Source of the DNA: Inonotus obliquus
Taxonomy: Eukaryota > Basidiomycota > Agaricomycetes > Hymenochaetales > Hymenochaetaceae
Length of the DNA: 64,000 nt
Direction of reading: 5' to 3'
NCBI GenBank assembly: GCA_032164295.1
Contig: JAJHTX010000007.1
Span: 186,001 to 250,000, forward strand
Shown: piece after piece, positions 12,021-22,945 of the stretch
How the letters are laid out: each line of letters starts with the position of its first letter
Position numbering within the stretch: the stretch's first letter is position 1
Notes under the pieces: model-generated
Told to the model about the DNA's origin: nothing
Databases searched by the model: none
Seen by the model: only the letters and a program-made list of their open reading frames with translations
Translations under genes and position numbers: made by a program

Positions 12021-14159
12021 ATGAGTACCAAGGACCTAGAGCTTCAGCTCGCATCATCGTGGATATCCGCGTTCGGAGAGGCCTTGGCTCAGGCGAACAT
12101 TGAATCACTACTGGTCTCCCTCGATCCATCGTGCTGGTTCCGTGACATTCTCGTCTTCAGCACAAGCCTAACAGCGCGTCATGGGCATGGTCCTATCCGC
12201 AGCCACCTGGAATCTTCACTAAGCAAAGCACAGATATCTAATGTCGTGCTCGACAGCAATCCATTCGGTCAACCTCACGCATCCGAACATGGTCCTGGGT
12301 ACCCGATTATAGCGACCGCGTTCGACTTTGAAACACCTAATGCTTTCGGAAAGGGCTATGCTCGATTGAACTATCCAAAGGATGGGGAGGCTGTGAAGGC
12401 GTTTTGTGTAATGATGATGGTCAGTGACTGGAAAGGCCATGAGGAAGCCAAGAACGAATCTGGTCTGTACGATGGGCACAACCTCACCTGGAACGAGGTC
12501 CGTGAGCAACGGCGCGCAGAAATCGAAAGAGACCCTCAAGCTATCATCAGTACGCAAAGATCTTTATCTCTTGACCTATGTGATAACATCTTGCAAAGTC
12601 GGTGCTGGTCAAACGGGTCTTCAGGTCGCTGCTCGTTTCCGTCAGATGGGTATTAGGGCACTCGTCATAGAACAAACGGCGCGTGTGGGTGATGGTTGGA
12701 AGAACAGATACCCGACATTGGCGTTGCATACTCCCCGCGCTCACCATACCTGTAAGTCGGCATCTGCATTCCACTAGTCATATGTCCGCTAAGTTAGGGC
12801 TGCGTCTAGTCTTATACCAGCCATACCCGTCCAATTGGCCTACATTTACGCCTCGGGATAAACTGGCCTACTGGATGGAGCAGTATGCGGAGACACAGGA
12901 TCTCGTAATATGGACGTCCTCCAAGCTCGAATCGAATCCTAAGTACAACCCGGAGACGAAGTGCTGGGAGGTTATGATCAACCACAATGGTGTACCTACA
13001 CCACTCAAGCCGGCTCACCTCGTCATGAGCATTGGTTACCTCGGTGATCCGATCTTACCATCTTTCCCAGGAGCGTCGTCATTCCAGGGTACTATTCTCC
13101 ACTCCAGCGCGTTCCCGGGAGGCGCGCCATTTTCAGGACAGAATGTCGTCGTGGTCGGTGCAGGCAACTCCTCTGCAGACGTATGCCAGGACCTTGTCTT
13201 CCGCGGTGCAAAGAGCGTAACTATGATACAGCGCTCTGCTACAGCGGTCGTTTCAGACAAATACATCGCCGCTACGTTCAGCAAGGGGTTCAGCGAAGAC
13301 CGGCCGACGTACTACTCCGATTTGGCGTTTGCCGGTATGCCGCTTGGCGCGCTCCGTGAATTTGGGAAGAGGGTCCAGCCGTTCGCGGAGGAGTTCGATA
13401 AGGATATGCACGAGGGATTGAGGAAGGCTGGCTTTAAGTTGACATCTGGTCCTGACTCGTCTGGTCAGCTGTTGATGGTGTTTGATCGTTTAGGCGGTAA
13501 GACGTCTACTGATTCATTCAAGAGGGTGCCTATTCGGCCTAATACTTCGTTATGCAGGATATTGTAGGTCACCATGAGTGCCGAATGATGTCTGCTACTG
13601 AGTCACCTTATGTTCTTAGTTCTTGATGTAGGATGCGCCGCGCTCATCAGCAATGGGAAGGTCAAAGTCAAGCAAGGAGTGGAAATCGACCACCTTACGG
13701 CAAAGGGTGTCGTATTCACTGATGGCTCTGAACTTGAGGCGGACTCAATAATCCTTGCGTACGTTCTCATTTTATTGCTATCTTCATGGAAAGGTTGTAT
13801 AAGATCCCATCTTAGGACTGGATGGCATAACGTCCGAAACAAACTTGCCCGTACATTCGGGAAAGAAATGATAGACCGGACTCAAGAAATTTGGGGCTCC
13901 GACGAACATGGAGAAATACGTTCGGGGTACAAACCCTCAGGCCAGCCAGGCGTGAGTACAGCTCACCTCCGTCGCATTTCGGGATCTCGTCTAATCCATT
14001 ACAGCTCTGGTTTGCTGGTGGTGACTTTGCCATTGCCCGGTTCTATTCAAAGTTTCTTGTGAGTCTTTTCGTTCCGATCTTCTCGCTGCACTGTTTTACT
14101 TTTCATCAAACCAGGCACTGCAGATCAAAGGCATCGAATTGGGTTATTTCCAGAACTGA
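12021..14159 (+). CDS. Flavin-dependent monooxygenase with NTF2/SnoaL-like N-terminus (FMO1)
   Basis: Eight exons: 12021-12549, 12599-12751, 12810-13496, 13558-13563, 13620-13758, 13816-13951, 14005-14058, 14115-14159; 1,749 nt, 582 aa, fully in frame. Residues about 1-170 look like an NTF2/SnoaL-type domain. The FAD Rossmann motif GAGQTGL is at about 178, split over intron 1. The class B FMO-like signature FQGTILHSSAF (F-x-G-x3-H) is at about 319, the NAD(P)H motif VVVVGAGNSSADV at about 340 and an ATGW motif at about 504. These predict NADPH- and O2-dependent hydroxylation or Baeyer-Villiger oxidation; the substrate cannot be told. Exon 4 is only 6 nt and is conserved in all three copies. 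Divergent neighbour is DUF6533 copy D. Intact. Confidence 0.88.
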
Positions 14160-14812
14160 AGAATGGATAGTGATGTAACGGTATAACATTATTTACTTTG
14201 GCAAACCGGAGGAAATCAATCTGCGACAACTGAGTATGATATGAAGTTTCAGAGTTGGAGATGCAATCATTGATTCTAACCCTAAAGAAGTTCTCGGTGA
14301 AGCGGGTCTACTTAAGGGCGTTCTCGGCTGCACTAGTCCCGGGACCAGTGCCTGCCAGAATGCCTACTGTGTGGTAGAGTGGCCTGCCTCGGCAAGGCTT
14401 TTCCAGCCTCCGAATTGGTCGGTGGCTAACCTGGGGTAGCTCGCCAGTGCAGCCGAGCTAGCTCTAACGGAATGTTGCTTCCGGCATGAGGATCAATCCA
14501 TACACAAGCCATATCTTCAAATCAAGATCTAACCTGTGACACTGATGTAGGAGTTAGATACAGAGCCATAGTAGCATTGTCTGATGATTCTAGTCCAAGA
14601 TTGTGGTGCGTGTCCATTTCTATTCTACTGCGCCATCATGTCCTTGTTACATTTGTTTGGAGCGAATCACCAGGGCCACGTTCCGCGAAGCTCACAGCGA
14701 TTTTCCCGTGGAGTGCAGCAGATATGATACTGCGAGCATACAAATGTTGTATCCATGGTATTCTGATCCCTATTTCTGGGTCTCAGTCTGACTGCTTAAT
14801 TCTGCCTCACGA
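14160..14812. other. FMO1 3' flank running into copy E, with a MITE inside
   Basis: No gene. Around the MITE at 14316-14464 the sequence is homologous to the 3' flanks of FMO2 (51540-51838) and FMO3 (57230-57503), read in the opposite direction. 'gtccaagattgtggtgc' at about 14593, for example, recurs inverted near 51537 and 57208. Confidence 0.6.
14316..14464 (+). mobile_element. 149-bp MITE, PIF/Harbinger-like, with TAA target duplication
   Basis: It is flanked by TAA (14313-14315 and 14465-14467). The ends form an inverted repeat around GCTCGGCTGCACT / AGTGCAGCCGAGC. The FMO2 and FMO3 3' flanks lack it and read 'ctactga' at the matching place, which is the empty site with TAA changed to TGA. 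It contains an internal GGTCCCGGGACC-type palindrome. A 3-bp TWA duplication is typical of PIF/Harbinger elements (known); the assignment is inference. A second copy, inverted, is at 16526-16685. Confidence 0.75.
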
Positions 14813-16482
14813 ATGTCTCTTGGCACGAGATCCAATGTTGAGGCCATAGAGCTCAATGTGCTCCCGATCTATGTGTCGGAAATAACTATGAGTCAGTACT
14901 TTCACGTGGCAACCCTCATTGTCCTGCTCTACGATACCCGTGAGCAAGTCATTCAACGATTGTGCGCCATACCAGTATGCTGACAGATAGGGAAGTCATC
15001 ACGATGGATAAAAAGGTATGAAAATCGTATCATCTTTAAGCCTTTATGGATCGTGGAAGAGATAACCGTCTGACTGTCTAGGTAAAGTTCTTCTGGGTAT
15101 GTGTGTTAAAATTATTCCTATCTTCGGTCAATTTCCAGAGGTCCGTATTGCTGACTATCGGACCGATTCAGAAAATTCCGAGGAGACCTGTCGATGTTGT
15201 ATTTTTTGCGGTACGAGTACGCTTTCCAGACGACTCGGACGGGACGGCGGTTATGATGAATGTACCAGATCCGCTACGTTGGAATACTTGGTGCAATTAC
15301 CGCAATCCCTTGTAAGTCCGACGATCCATCAGTTATTGTGTAAGACTAAATCTCGGACTCTCATCCAAGGAGCTCTTTTTCCGCAACACTCCACTTGTGA
15401 GTTTCATTGCGGAAAGTTATTAGGACCTTTGATCGATTCCAGGTTAGGCGTATGTTGCTCAAATTCGCGAACTGAGATGTGAGAAGAGTGACGTGCTTCA
15501 AGTTATTTCTCGGTATGGACAAGCAGTGTTGCTAGTGAGAACCCTCTAGACATTCTGAAATTTATTTTGACGGCTTACTAGATTGGATTACTTATATTTC
15601 AATCGACTGTGAGCCTCCAAAAACTCTTCTTTAGTGCAAATGCCTACAGGATAAGTAGATATCCTGATGATCCGTGTCCTTGCAATATGCTCGAAGGGTA
15701 GTAGACTGCACCACTTAAGATGCGCCTTACTTACCTCTAGGTAGATGTGACATTGGCTCGGCTCTTGAAACCGCTGCTTGCGTTGGAGGTCGTGTCTATA
15801 CTAGGATTAGCATTTATTAGACTGCACTGCAACATAGCATGTGTCGTTTCATGTTTACATAACGGACTAAATTTGCTTTAGGCTCACTCAGCGGCCTCGC
15901 GGGAATGATATTCTGTTTTAACCGTAGTATTGTTCCATGCCAGTTTGGGCTGATCGACTGGTGAGCTATACAGAGCAATTCCAGGTAATCCGAGTCGCCC
16001 ATCTTGTTATAGGCTGATTCCAATAGCGTACGGGTTGATTCTCATGACCTCGCACTTTACAAGGCTGATGAGTACTGGAGGCTCTCTTATGGATTTAAAG
16101 GTTTCACACTTGTGAAAATCCTCAGTCTGGGCTTCAGCATGGCAAACAGCGCAAGCGATGACGCTTGAAGGACGTTATGAATCAGATGATAAATCCGCAA
16201 TAAAAAGACATACGTACAGACTTTAGTATATCACTTGGTCCAGTATGAGGATATCGAACGGGTTCCTGGCAACTGTGATGAACAATCTCGGAAACCCATC
16301 CTTTCTTTGCATTCTCGGGAGTCGACTGATATCCAGCTTGAAGGAGGCTGGAGAGCGAGGCCAGAACGAGGGACAAGCTACAGCCCCAGTACGATGAGCG
16401 GATTAATTTTGCCGAGCCGGCAAATCCCGAAAGGTATCCTCTCTCCTCAGTTTCACATACTGAACATCTGATCAAAGGTTAG
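14813..16482 (+). pseudogene. Broken DUF6533 gene, copy E
   Basis: The first exon (14813-14939, 127 nt, ISQYF-like MSQYF and LLYDT) and most others are recognisable: VITMDKK, VKFFW, RRPVDVVFF, IRYVGILGA, WITYIS, ILMIRVLA, LIPIAYG and a tail with FAEPANPERY to TAG at 16480-16482. It is disabled in at least three ways. The exon 6 acceptor CAG is CAA, and use of the adjacent AG shifts the frame by one. One base is missing in LILMT(L)ALYK near 16047. And 16118-16252, spanning exon 11/12 and its intron, is inverted. The gene sits between two inverted MITE copies. Confidence 0.8.
16118..16252. other. 135-bp inverted segment inside copy E
   Basis: Read on the reverse strand, this piece restores the family order: the end of exon 11 (ILDQV-like), the intron starting GTACGTATG, then the start of exon 12 (VIACA). 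On the forward strand it interrupts between 'gtgaaa' and 'atcgaacggg'. Its edges are a 7-bp inverted repeat, ATCCTCA at 16118-16124 and TGAGGAT at 16246-16252, which is the expected footprint of a local inversion. Confidence 0.8.
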
Positions 16483-16525
16483 GGAAAACGCGGCAGAGAG
16501 TGATATAAGTGTAGAAAATGCATAA

Positions 16526-16685
16526 GAGCCAGCTCGGCTGCACTGGTCCAGTTACCGCAGGTTAGCAACCGACCAATCCGGAGGCTGGAAAAGCCTTGCC
16601 GACGCTAGCCGACCGCAGGTAGCCCTACCACCGGTAGGCATTTTGGCGGGCACTGGTCCCGGGACCAGTGCAGCCGAGCACGCCC
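16526..16685 (-). mobile_element. 160-bp MITE, second copy, inverted relative to 14316-14464
   Basis: It is flanked by TAA on both sides (16523-16525, 16686-16688). Its ends are GCTCGGCTGCACTGGTCC and GGACCAGTGCAGCCGAGC, an exact 18-bp inverted match. A CACTGGTCCCGGGACCAGTG palindrome lies at the right end. Its reverse complement aligns along its full length with the copy at 14316. Confidence 0.78.
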
Positions 16686-17676
16686 TAAGCGTATACGCGA
16701 ACAAGGTATTACGGAATGCTGACTCACTGCTTTGTCCACGTCTCGTCTAATGCCTCCTCCTACTTCCAATACTAATCCATATCTATCGAGACATACGTGT
16801 TCTTCGTTTCCCCCTCATGCTCTCCTTGATTGCAGTATTGTTCGGCAGGTGGTAGAGAAGCAATTCAATGAGCGCTACAGAATCTGAGAGTCAAGGAAGA
16901 TACGGGTAACTGTTCAGTCCTTGATCGGATAATGGGATATACCGCAAGACAAGGACAGAACCTCATACGTGCCGAAAGCAGTCATGAAGGAATTATCGAA
17001 TGATCTATGCCAGGGTGAACCCTGTGCACACAGCGGGAATGCTCCGCAAAAGCATGTCCGCTTGTCGGTGGTGGGCCATCTGTGAAACTGGATAGATTCC
17101 GCTAGAGAACACACTGCCATAAACCCCTTCGTACGGCGACTGTTTCGGATGGAATAATCCATTTGGGAGCGTACCTGCCCCAGCGGATGACGCAAGAAGA
17201 TGACGCTTGTAAAGTCGCACTCTAAGAGTTTATCGTTCATCGTTCATCGATCACTTCGCCGTAAAGAATGAAGTCTCCTATTCTTGCCTTGCCGGGATAT
17301 TGCAAGCTTTACTTGGCTTGGGAGGGTAGTGATTTCATCGTGACTTCTACTCCCGTCGGAAGTTCTAAAGATAATCCGTACGTAAATGACGGAATTGGGC
17401 GCCCCACTAGCAAGTCTATTAGCATTTACCAGCTTTCGGATTAATCACATTAAGATCTGGTGTAGAGCTCACTTTAGCGACGATTAATCTCGAGATGATC
17501 GGTGAGAAGGGATCGATGCGCAAATGACCGTCAGCAAACCGCACAATCCCGGTCATCGTCATAAATCATATCTATTCTTGAACGTATCGATGTGTGCTGG
17601 GTACCATTACGGAGCTGGGATCATTCTCGATAACAAGTCTAGGAATGGACTTTTGTAACAGATAACGTCTGCGGTG
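16686..17676. other. Intergenic, boundary between repeated families and single-copy block
   Basis: Nothing recognised. The longest frame (16914-17240, reverse) has no motif, no splice context and no relative in the window. Confidence 0.4.
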
Positions 17677-18513
17677 TTAAGGCGCAACCCGCTCAATTTT
17701 CCATTCAGCGCTCGAGTCAGATTCTCGGGTGTAGCGTACACGGTCGTGCAGTCTCGAAGGCTTTCCTGCCCAGAACTCTACCTCACTGTAAAAGCAATCG
17801 TGAAATCAGTACGACATATACAATTAAGTGGAGAGAACATACAACGGTATTACCCGCCAACCACCCCAGAATTCAGGAAGAGGAATATCTCCTTCTATCT
17901 GGTTCTCATCTATACCAAATCTGTTTTTGACTTCATTGAAGCGTTGGGCGAGCTCTCCTTCTGCAACCACGCTGCTCTGCGGACTGGCCCAAGCACCAAC
18001 GCGGCTCCCAAGAGGCCGGGTGCGGAAGTATTCTTCACTCTCTCCACTAGTGGTGCGTTCAATGCGTCCAACGACACGCACCTGACGATGCATTTCCGGC
18101 CAGTAAAGTGCGAGAGCGGCGTGTGGATTTTCCTCCAGCTCGCAAGACTTGCGCGATGTGTAGTTCGTGTAGAAGACGAACCCCCGCGAATCTACTTGCT
18201 TCAGAAGGACGAATCTGGCGGAAGGAATTCCTGAGGTAGTTGCGGTTGACAGAGACATGGCCTCAGGTTCCCTAACGTAGGACTGCGCCTCCGTGAACCA
18301 ACGTCGGAACTGGTCAAGCGGGGACGGCATTACGCTCAAAGGCGTCAATGTGTCGGACGCTTGGTACTGCCTATGGGAGAGCACACGGATTTTGTCTGCC
18401 GACGGCTCAATGACTGCGTCCATCTTTGCGGCCGAGGGTGAGAGATGGCGGCGAAGTTGGGTGAGACGGGTTGAAGGAGAAGATGATCGTGGAACGAAGA
18501 CAAGACGCGACAT
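17677..18513 (-). CDS. PDX3: Pyridoxamine 5'-phosphate oxidase
   Basis: It oxidises pyridoxamine/pyridoxine 5'-phosphate to pyridoxal 5'-phosphate using FMN, the last step of vitamin B6 salvage. Two exons, 17843-18513 and 17677-17785, total 780 nt and 259 aa. Seen: N-proximal PLDQFRRWF, the FMN-binding [21 protein letters not shown] stretch starting at about 96, ARRVIG-type [20 protein letters not shown], and the C-terminal [14 protein letters not shown] with WKIERVAP before TAA, all standard family landmarks. The first ~30 residues are rich in Arg/Ser and could target mitochondria; a second Met at about 31 would give a cytosolic form. Divergent from the next gene with only 30 bp between the two ATGs, so the transcripts must overlap or share a core promoter. 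Confidence 0.93.
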
Positions 18514-18543
18514 GCCTCGCCCGTTGCTTGTACTTCAACCACG

Positions 18544-19417
18544 ATGACAGTTCTCACCCGTTTATTCTCAAGAAATTCATGCAAAAGTTTCGTGAAATAC
18601 CGCAGCCACGTAGCAAGACATTCAGCGAGGTGGGAAAGCTCAAAGTCATGGACGCCAGAGGGTGTATTCATAGTCGAGCACACACCTTCTCACACAGCGG
18701 CTCGCACCGCGCCGACACCTATCGTTTTCGTAGGATCTACCGTCCTTGAAAATGATGGCCGTGCATTTGTTCAGTAAGATCTTCGAATGTTAATTAATAC
18801 TTGCAAAGATAGTCACCGCCTTGCTCATTTTCCATAGTCTTGGCGACCGGTTATCCAAAGAAGCAGCCAGTCATGGTTTTATGTCCTACCAGTTCGACCT
18901 ACCTCTCAAGAAAGAGAAAAACGACACAGCAGAGATAATCTTGGACCGTCTATCCTTGAGTATGTCTCCTTTACTTATTGTGCTTTTATCTTATGCTGAT
19001 TGTATTTTGTCCGCAGACTTGCGGTCGGCAATCCAAGTCAAGGGAATTCCGTTCCCACCCATCTTATACGCGCAGAAACTTGGTTGTCTCATTGCTCAAA
19101 CTTACGTATCTTCCTACCCTCTCTCCGGACTTATCCTAGACTCGCCGCCACTCTCATGTGGTAGCCTGTCTTCTTGGCCTGGGCTCGCCAACCGAGTTCC
19201 ACTACCGCTTCCCGAGTTCACTTTCGAGCCGAAGTTTCCCGTTCTCGTTTTAGAAGAGGTGTCTGCTGGTGGTGTGCTGCAGAACAGCAGGCTTGTGAAG
19301 GAAGGGGCTGACTACATGGAAGTATGCGAGAGCAACGAGGGAGTTGATATGGAGTCCAGGGATGTTCCGGATAGATCACTCGCCATTCAACAATGGATCG
19401 ACGAACTGGGCTTTTGA
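18544..19417 (+). CDS. Alpha/beta-hydrolase-like protein without the nucleophile serine
   Basis: Three exons, 18544-18773, 18838-18959 and 19017-19417, sum to 753 nt, 250 aa. An N-terminal basic, possibly mitochondrial leader is followed by PIVFVGSTV, HLGDRLSKEAASHGF (helix after strand 3), and AQKLGCLIAQTYV at about 140, where a hydrolase would have G-x-S-x-G. The serine is replaced by lysine (AQKLG). LSGLILDSPPL follows, as after the elbow in this fold. So the fold is supported but classical hydrolysis is not. Ends with LAIQQWIDELGF. Head-to-head with the pyridoxamine-phosphate oxidase gene, which suggests co-expression. It could be a non-enzymatic scaffold; the exact family was not identified. 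Confidence 0.68.
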
Positions 19418-19802
19418 AATGGGAACGATTGAGAAGGGAGAGAAAACCATCATCGATCTAATTGTACTCTACCACATCTGAGCATTATCTGCCGACGATC
19501 AATAGAGCGGCGCGAGGCTATCGGAAAACCTGCCTAAAACTTTCTTGCAGTCTTTGTTGTTCATCCGTTTCGTTTGGAACCCCGCCGAGCCGGACGGATG
19601 ACCTAACTGCAGCCCCGCGAACACGTTTTCACCGCATGTTCTTCGCGTAGTCCTCCTGGTGGGCCTGCTGCGACCCTGCGGTGCAGTGTTGTCGAGGCAA
19701 GCCAATAAGCCTAGCTAACTCAGCCTCAGTGTAGCTTAAGTGTAGCCCAGCTCCGTCAGCTAACCAAACTACACCCAACACATAACAACCCCGATCATTC
19801 CA

Positions 19803-20924
19803 ATGGTTCTCAATGTCTCTTCGCTTGCCCTCAGCCGAGCAGATCTATCCCCCCATCCCGGCGGTGTGCTGATGCATTTGACTGACTATGTCCGTGTCAC
19901 ACAATATCACTATGCGCGTATCTCTCCAGAGAGCCCAGGACGAGGTGCTTGTACGGATCATGTCGCTTCATGCACCGTTGTCGTTTTACATTGCCCGACG
20001 ACGCGCCGCACAACGCTCTCACACGCGCCGAACTTCATGTACATGTCTAGCTTTCTGCCACTTATCCACTGGCTTACGGGAGGGTCTGGAGAAGCCGAAG
20101 AGATGACCGAGGCGGAACAAGCTGCATTCCTTGAAGGGGAAGATGCATACCCTTGTGTGCTCGAGGCGCACGTTCTGCGTGGCTTCGCATACGCACACCC
20201 TGGCGCAGAGAAGTTTAATCATGCAGGCTGGATCAAGGATTTCCGAATGTTCTTTCGATCCGTCGCTCAAGCACGGGGTATCACTCTAAACATCGAAGAT
20301 TCGCAACGACTTCTATCCGCTGGAGCCATGTTTGTTGACAAAATTACTGGGAATGTTACACACGTCGAGCTTGCGCCGGAGGTCCTACCGTCGCCTCCTG
20401 CCAGAGCTATATTGACTTTCGTGAATCCGCGAATGGCCAACCAGTACACTGCCGCGCAGGTACAGCAGGATCTGTTCATCGGCGCACTAATGAACGCACG
20501 ATACACCCCCGTTCCGACACCCTTACGACTACAATTCGATTCACAAACGTACCTCCTTCCCCATCCACTTACGGATGAAGCCCGACAGCTAATCCGCTCA
20601 AAGCGCCTTGAAGAGCCCACCTCGGCACAAAGTCTTATCGTCCGACGCTTCGGACTCTCCGAGGACTGGATGGCTTCGAATTCCAGTAGAAGCTCATCCC
20701 CGACTAGTGAGAACGAACGGCCAGAGTTCCGCGCACTTCGTACCTTGCTCGCATCTGCAGCTCAGGACCGCCCGTGCGAACTGTGCCCAATAGAAGCCAC
20801 CAAAACGTGTGGTGCATGTCGTGGCGCCTGGTATTGCGGCGATGCACACCAACGCAAGGATTGGAAGTCCCATAAGGCGTGGTGTCGGATGCATCCATAC
20901 GAGGAAGGGAAGGCGCTTAATTGA
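19803..20924 (+). CDS. MYND-type zinc finger protein
   Basis: Single open frame of 373 codons. The C-terminus (about 322-365) carries a MYND zinc-binding set: CELC, then CGAC, WYCGDAHQ, and HKAWCRMH, i.e. paired Cys motifs closing with H-x3-C, normally a protein-interaction module. The middle (about 140-290) is a predicted mixed alpha/beta domain that I do not recognise. The first ~90 residues are of unusual composition, so the true start could be downstream (Met about 81-83) or an unseen 5' intron may exist. The partner proteins cannot be told. Confidence 0.7.
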   Translation: MVLNVSSLALSRADLSPHPGGVLMHLTDYVRVTQYHYARISPESPGRGACTDHVASCTVVVLHCPTTRRTTLSHAPNFMYMSSFLPLIHWLTGGSGEAEEMTEAEQAAFLEGEDAYPCVLEAHVLRGFAYAHPGAEKFNHAGWIKDFRMFFRSVAQARGITLNIEDSQRLLSAGAMFVDKITGNVTHVELAPEVLPSPPARAILTFVNPRMANQYTAAQVQQDLFIGALMNARYTPVPTPLRLQFDSQTYLLPHPLTDEARQLIRSKRLEEPTSAQSLIVRRFGLSEDWMASNSSRSSSPTSENERPEFRALRTLLASAAQDRPCELCPIEATKTCGACRGAWYCGDAHQRKDWKSHKAWCRMHPYEEGKALN

Positions 20925-22945
20925 CCTCGATTGAACGTGGCCTGGGGCCAGAAATCTGGAGCCGTGCTCTCTTGCTTATAACTTTTTCACCGCCATCATT
21001 CTCATGCTGTGTTTGTATGATGGTCTTCTCACTTTTGAGTCTTTCCTGGGCGTTTTCTTATCTTTGTACAGATCCAGCCGCTTTCGATTTGCCAGTATCG
21101 TAGCATTGTAAAATCTTGTGATAATAATGTACATATGTGATGTTAAATGTGATGAACTAAGAGTAGAAATAGGACATGTAGGAGTTGTACGGGTTTTACT
21201 ATGAATGAAAGGGAATTTCGTGGAGTTTAATCGTCTCCGAGGAGTATTGCGACGCTTCTTGACTTCGGTCGACACGAGTGAGTACAATACATTTTACGGA
21301 GATTTTAATCACTGGGAATTTGATTCCTTGCAACGTTGCTTCGTTGTTTACAAGGTACCGGAGTTCAGAAGTTCCTCCGAGGGCTTCGAGGGCTTGAGTT
21401 ATCCCTCAACGAGTCATTCCTCTAACAAACTCGAGTCTGCTTAGAACACGAGTCGCCCAGTTTGCCTCGGAAGCTATCGATTTCTCCGAATCATCGGAAA
21501 GGAGGCCACTAGTTCTCATGGTATCGAAATAAGGAAGGTAAAAGGAACTGATCCGAGATATTCGATTATCAATGGACGAATATCCTCTTTTCCCTGCACC
21601 AAAACCAAGCAGAAGCACCCCTATAGAAAAGAGAAAACCATGTGGAAACTCAACATAGATCTGGAGGATCCCTTCAACATTTTAGGCAAGAATTGAAGTG
21701 GCGCTTTATATTTGGGTTTTGTTGCCAAGAATGACATTGCCTCGTGTTGAGGGTGTTGAGTTGAAACGGGGCGAAGTGAAGTGCGCACTATATATGTCGA
21801 TCATATAGAAATTACGGATTGCTCCAAGCTCACGAGCTTACGCCTCATGTTTTTCGGATTCGAATCATTTATTAGAATTAGGTCTATTTGAGTTCCGGAA
21901 CCTATGGAAGATTTGGCTAGATGATTGAGGTACCCGTGACGAGTAGCTGGCTCCGGAGTGATTGGGTGGAGTGTCGCGCATGGGAGTTGCGGACATCGTC
22001 CGTTTTGAACAGAAACGTTATACCGGGCAGGTTCCTGAGTGAATGGATAACTGGACGAGCTTGATCCACGCCACACTACGCAGTTGCATTCTGAGGTTGT
22101 TTTTCTGCTCCAACACAAAAGACCGTGATCAAGTCTGTAGAAGATAGAATATTCCAGAAAGCCTCGACTCAACAAGCAACAGCCACAAACAGCCTATCCG
22201 TATTCCACCATGAAAACAAAGGCCCTGTTGCATAAAATCTGATCAGCATCTACGGTCTTCCATCTTCAAGCTCCCATTGTCCGGTACCAGTACTAGTCAG
22301 CGCTACGCACCTCGATTTTGAATAATTGCCGCCTTCTCGCAGTGACGGTAAGCTGTACGCGACAAGAGATCGGTCGTATGGATAGGGGCTATATTGGTCA
22401 GAAAAAGAACATGATATACGTGGATCACACCTTCACCCATGAGTACTATGTAGTGTCTAAGCACCCGCTTACGAAAAGGTGGCATTACGCCCTTCGGGCC
22501 GTGTGCGATTCTCTTCTCATCCCGAAAGGATTCAATCTTTGTCAACCGGGATGGGATGTGGCCTTTAAGACCACAGATAGCTGAATGATCGACGCGGTCA
22601 TAACGCAGAAGACAAATCGGGTTGTGGCCCTTGTGGCTATCAGTAGATAAGACCACTACCAAGGCCAAATGACCCTGCGAAAATTTCATGCCGTCACATA
22701 ACGAGTGGAACTCTGATCAACTGGATGCGTCAAAAATTGGTCGACCTGATGTAACGGAGTATAGGACCGAGTGCTCACAGTGTGATGTGGCGGTAACTCC
22801 GAGAGTTTATAATTTCCAACGATATTTTCCCCGAATGGATTCATGCCCGTGGCGCAAGTACGTATGTACATAGACGCCGCACATTGAAGGGACATATGCA
22901 AACTACTCGTCTTTCCCTCGTTTCGTCTTTCGATTTTCGTTCCGT
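20925..22945. other. 2-kb intergenic stretch
   Basis: The 3' flank of the MYND gene, with AT-rich polyadenylation-like sequence around 21105-21150. The remaining open frames (e.g. 22318-22584 and 22303-22689) lack motifs and overlap each other on opposite strands. No RNA gene or repeat recognised. Confidence 0.4.

Noticed and set aside
16914..17240. 108-codon reverse frame between copy E and PDX3
   Set aside because: No similarity to anything recognised and no supporting signals.
22303..22689. Overlapping open frames on both strands upstream of the 22946 gene
   Set aside because: No motif, no splice logic, no second copy; compatible with chance.
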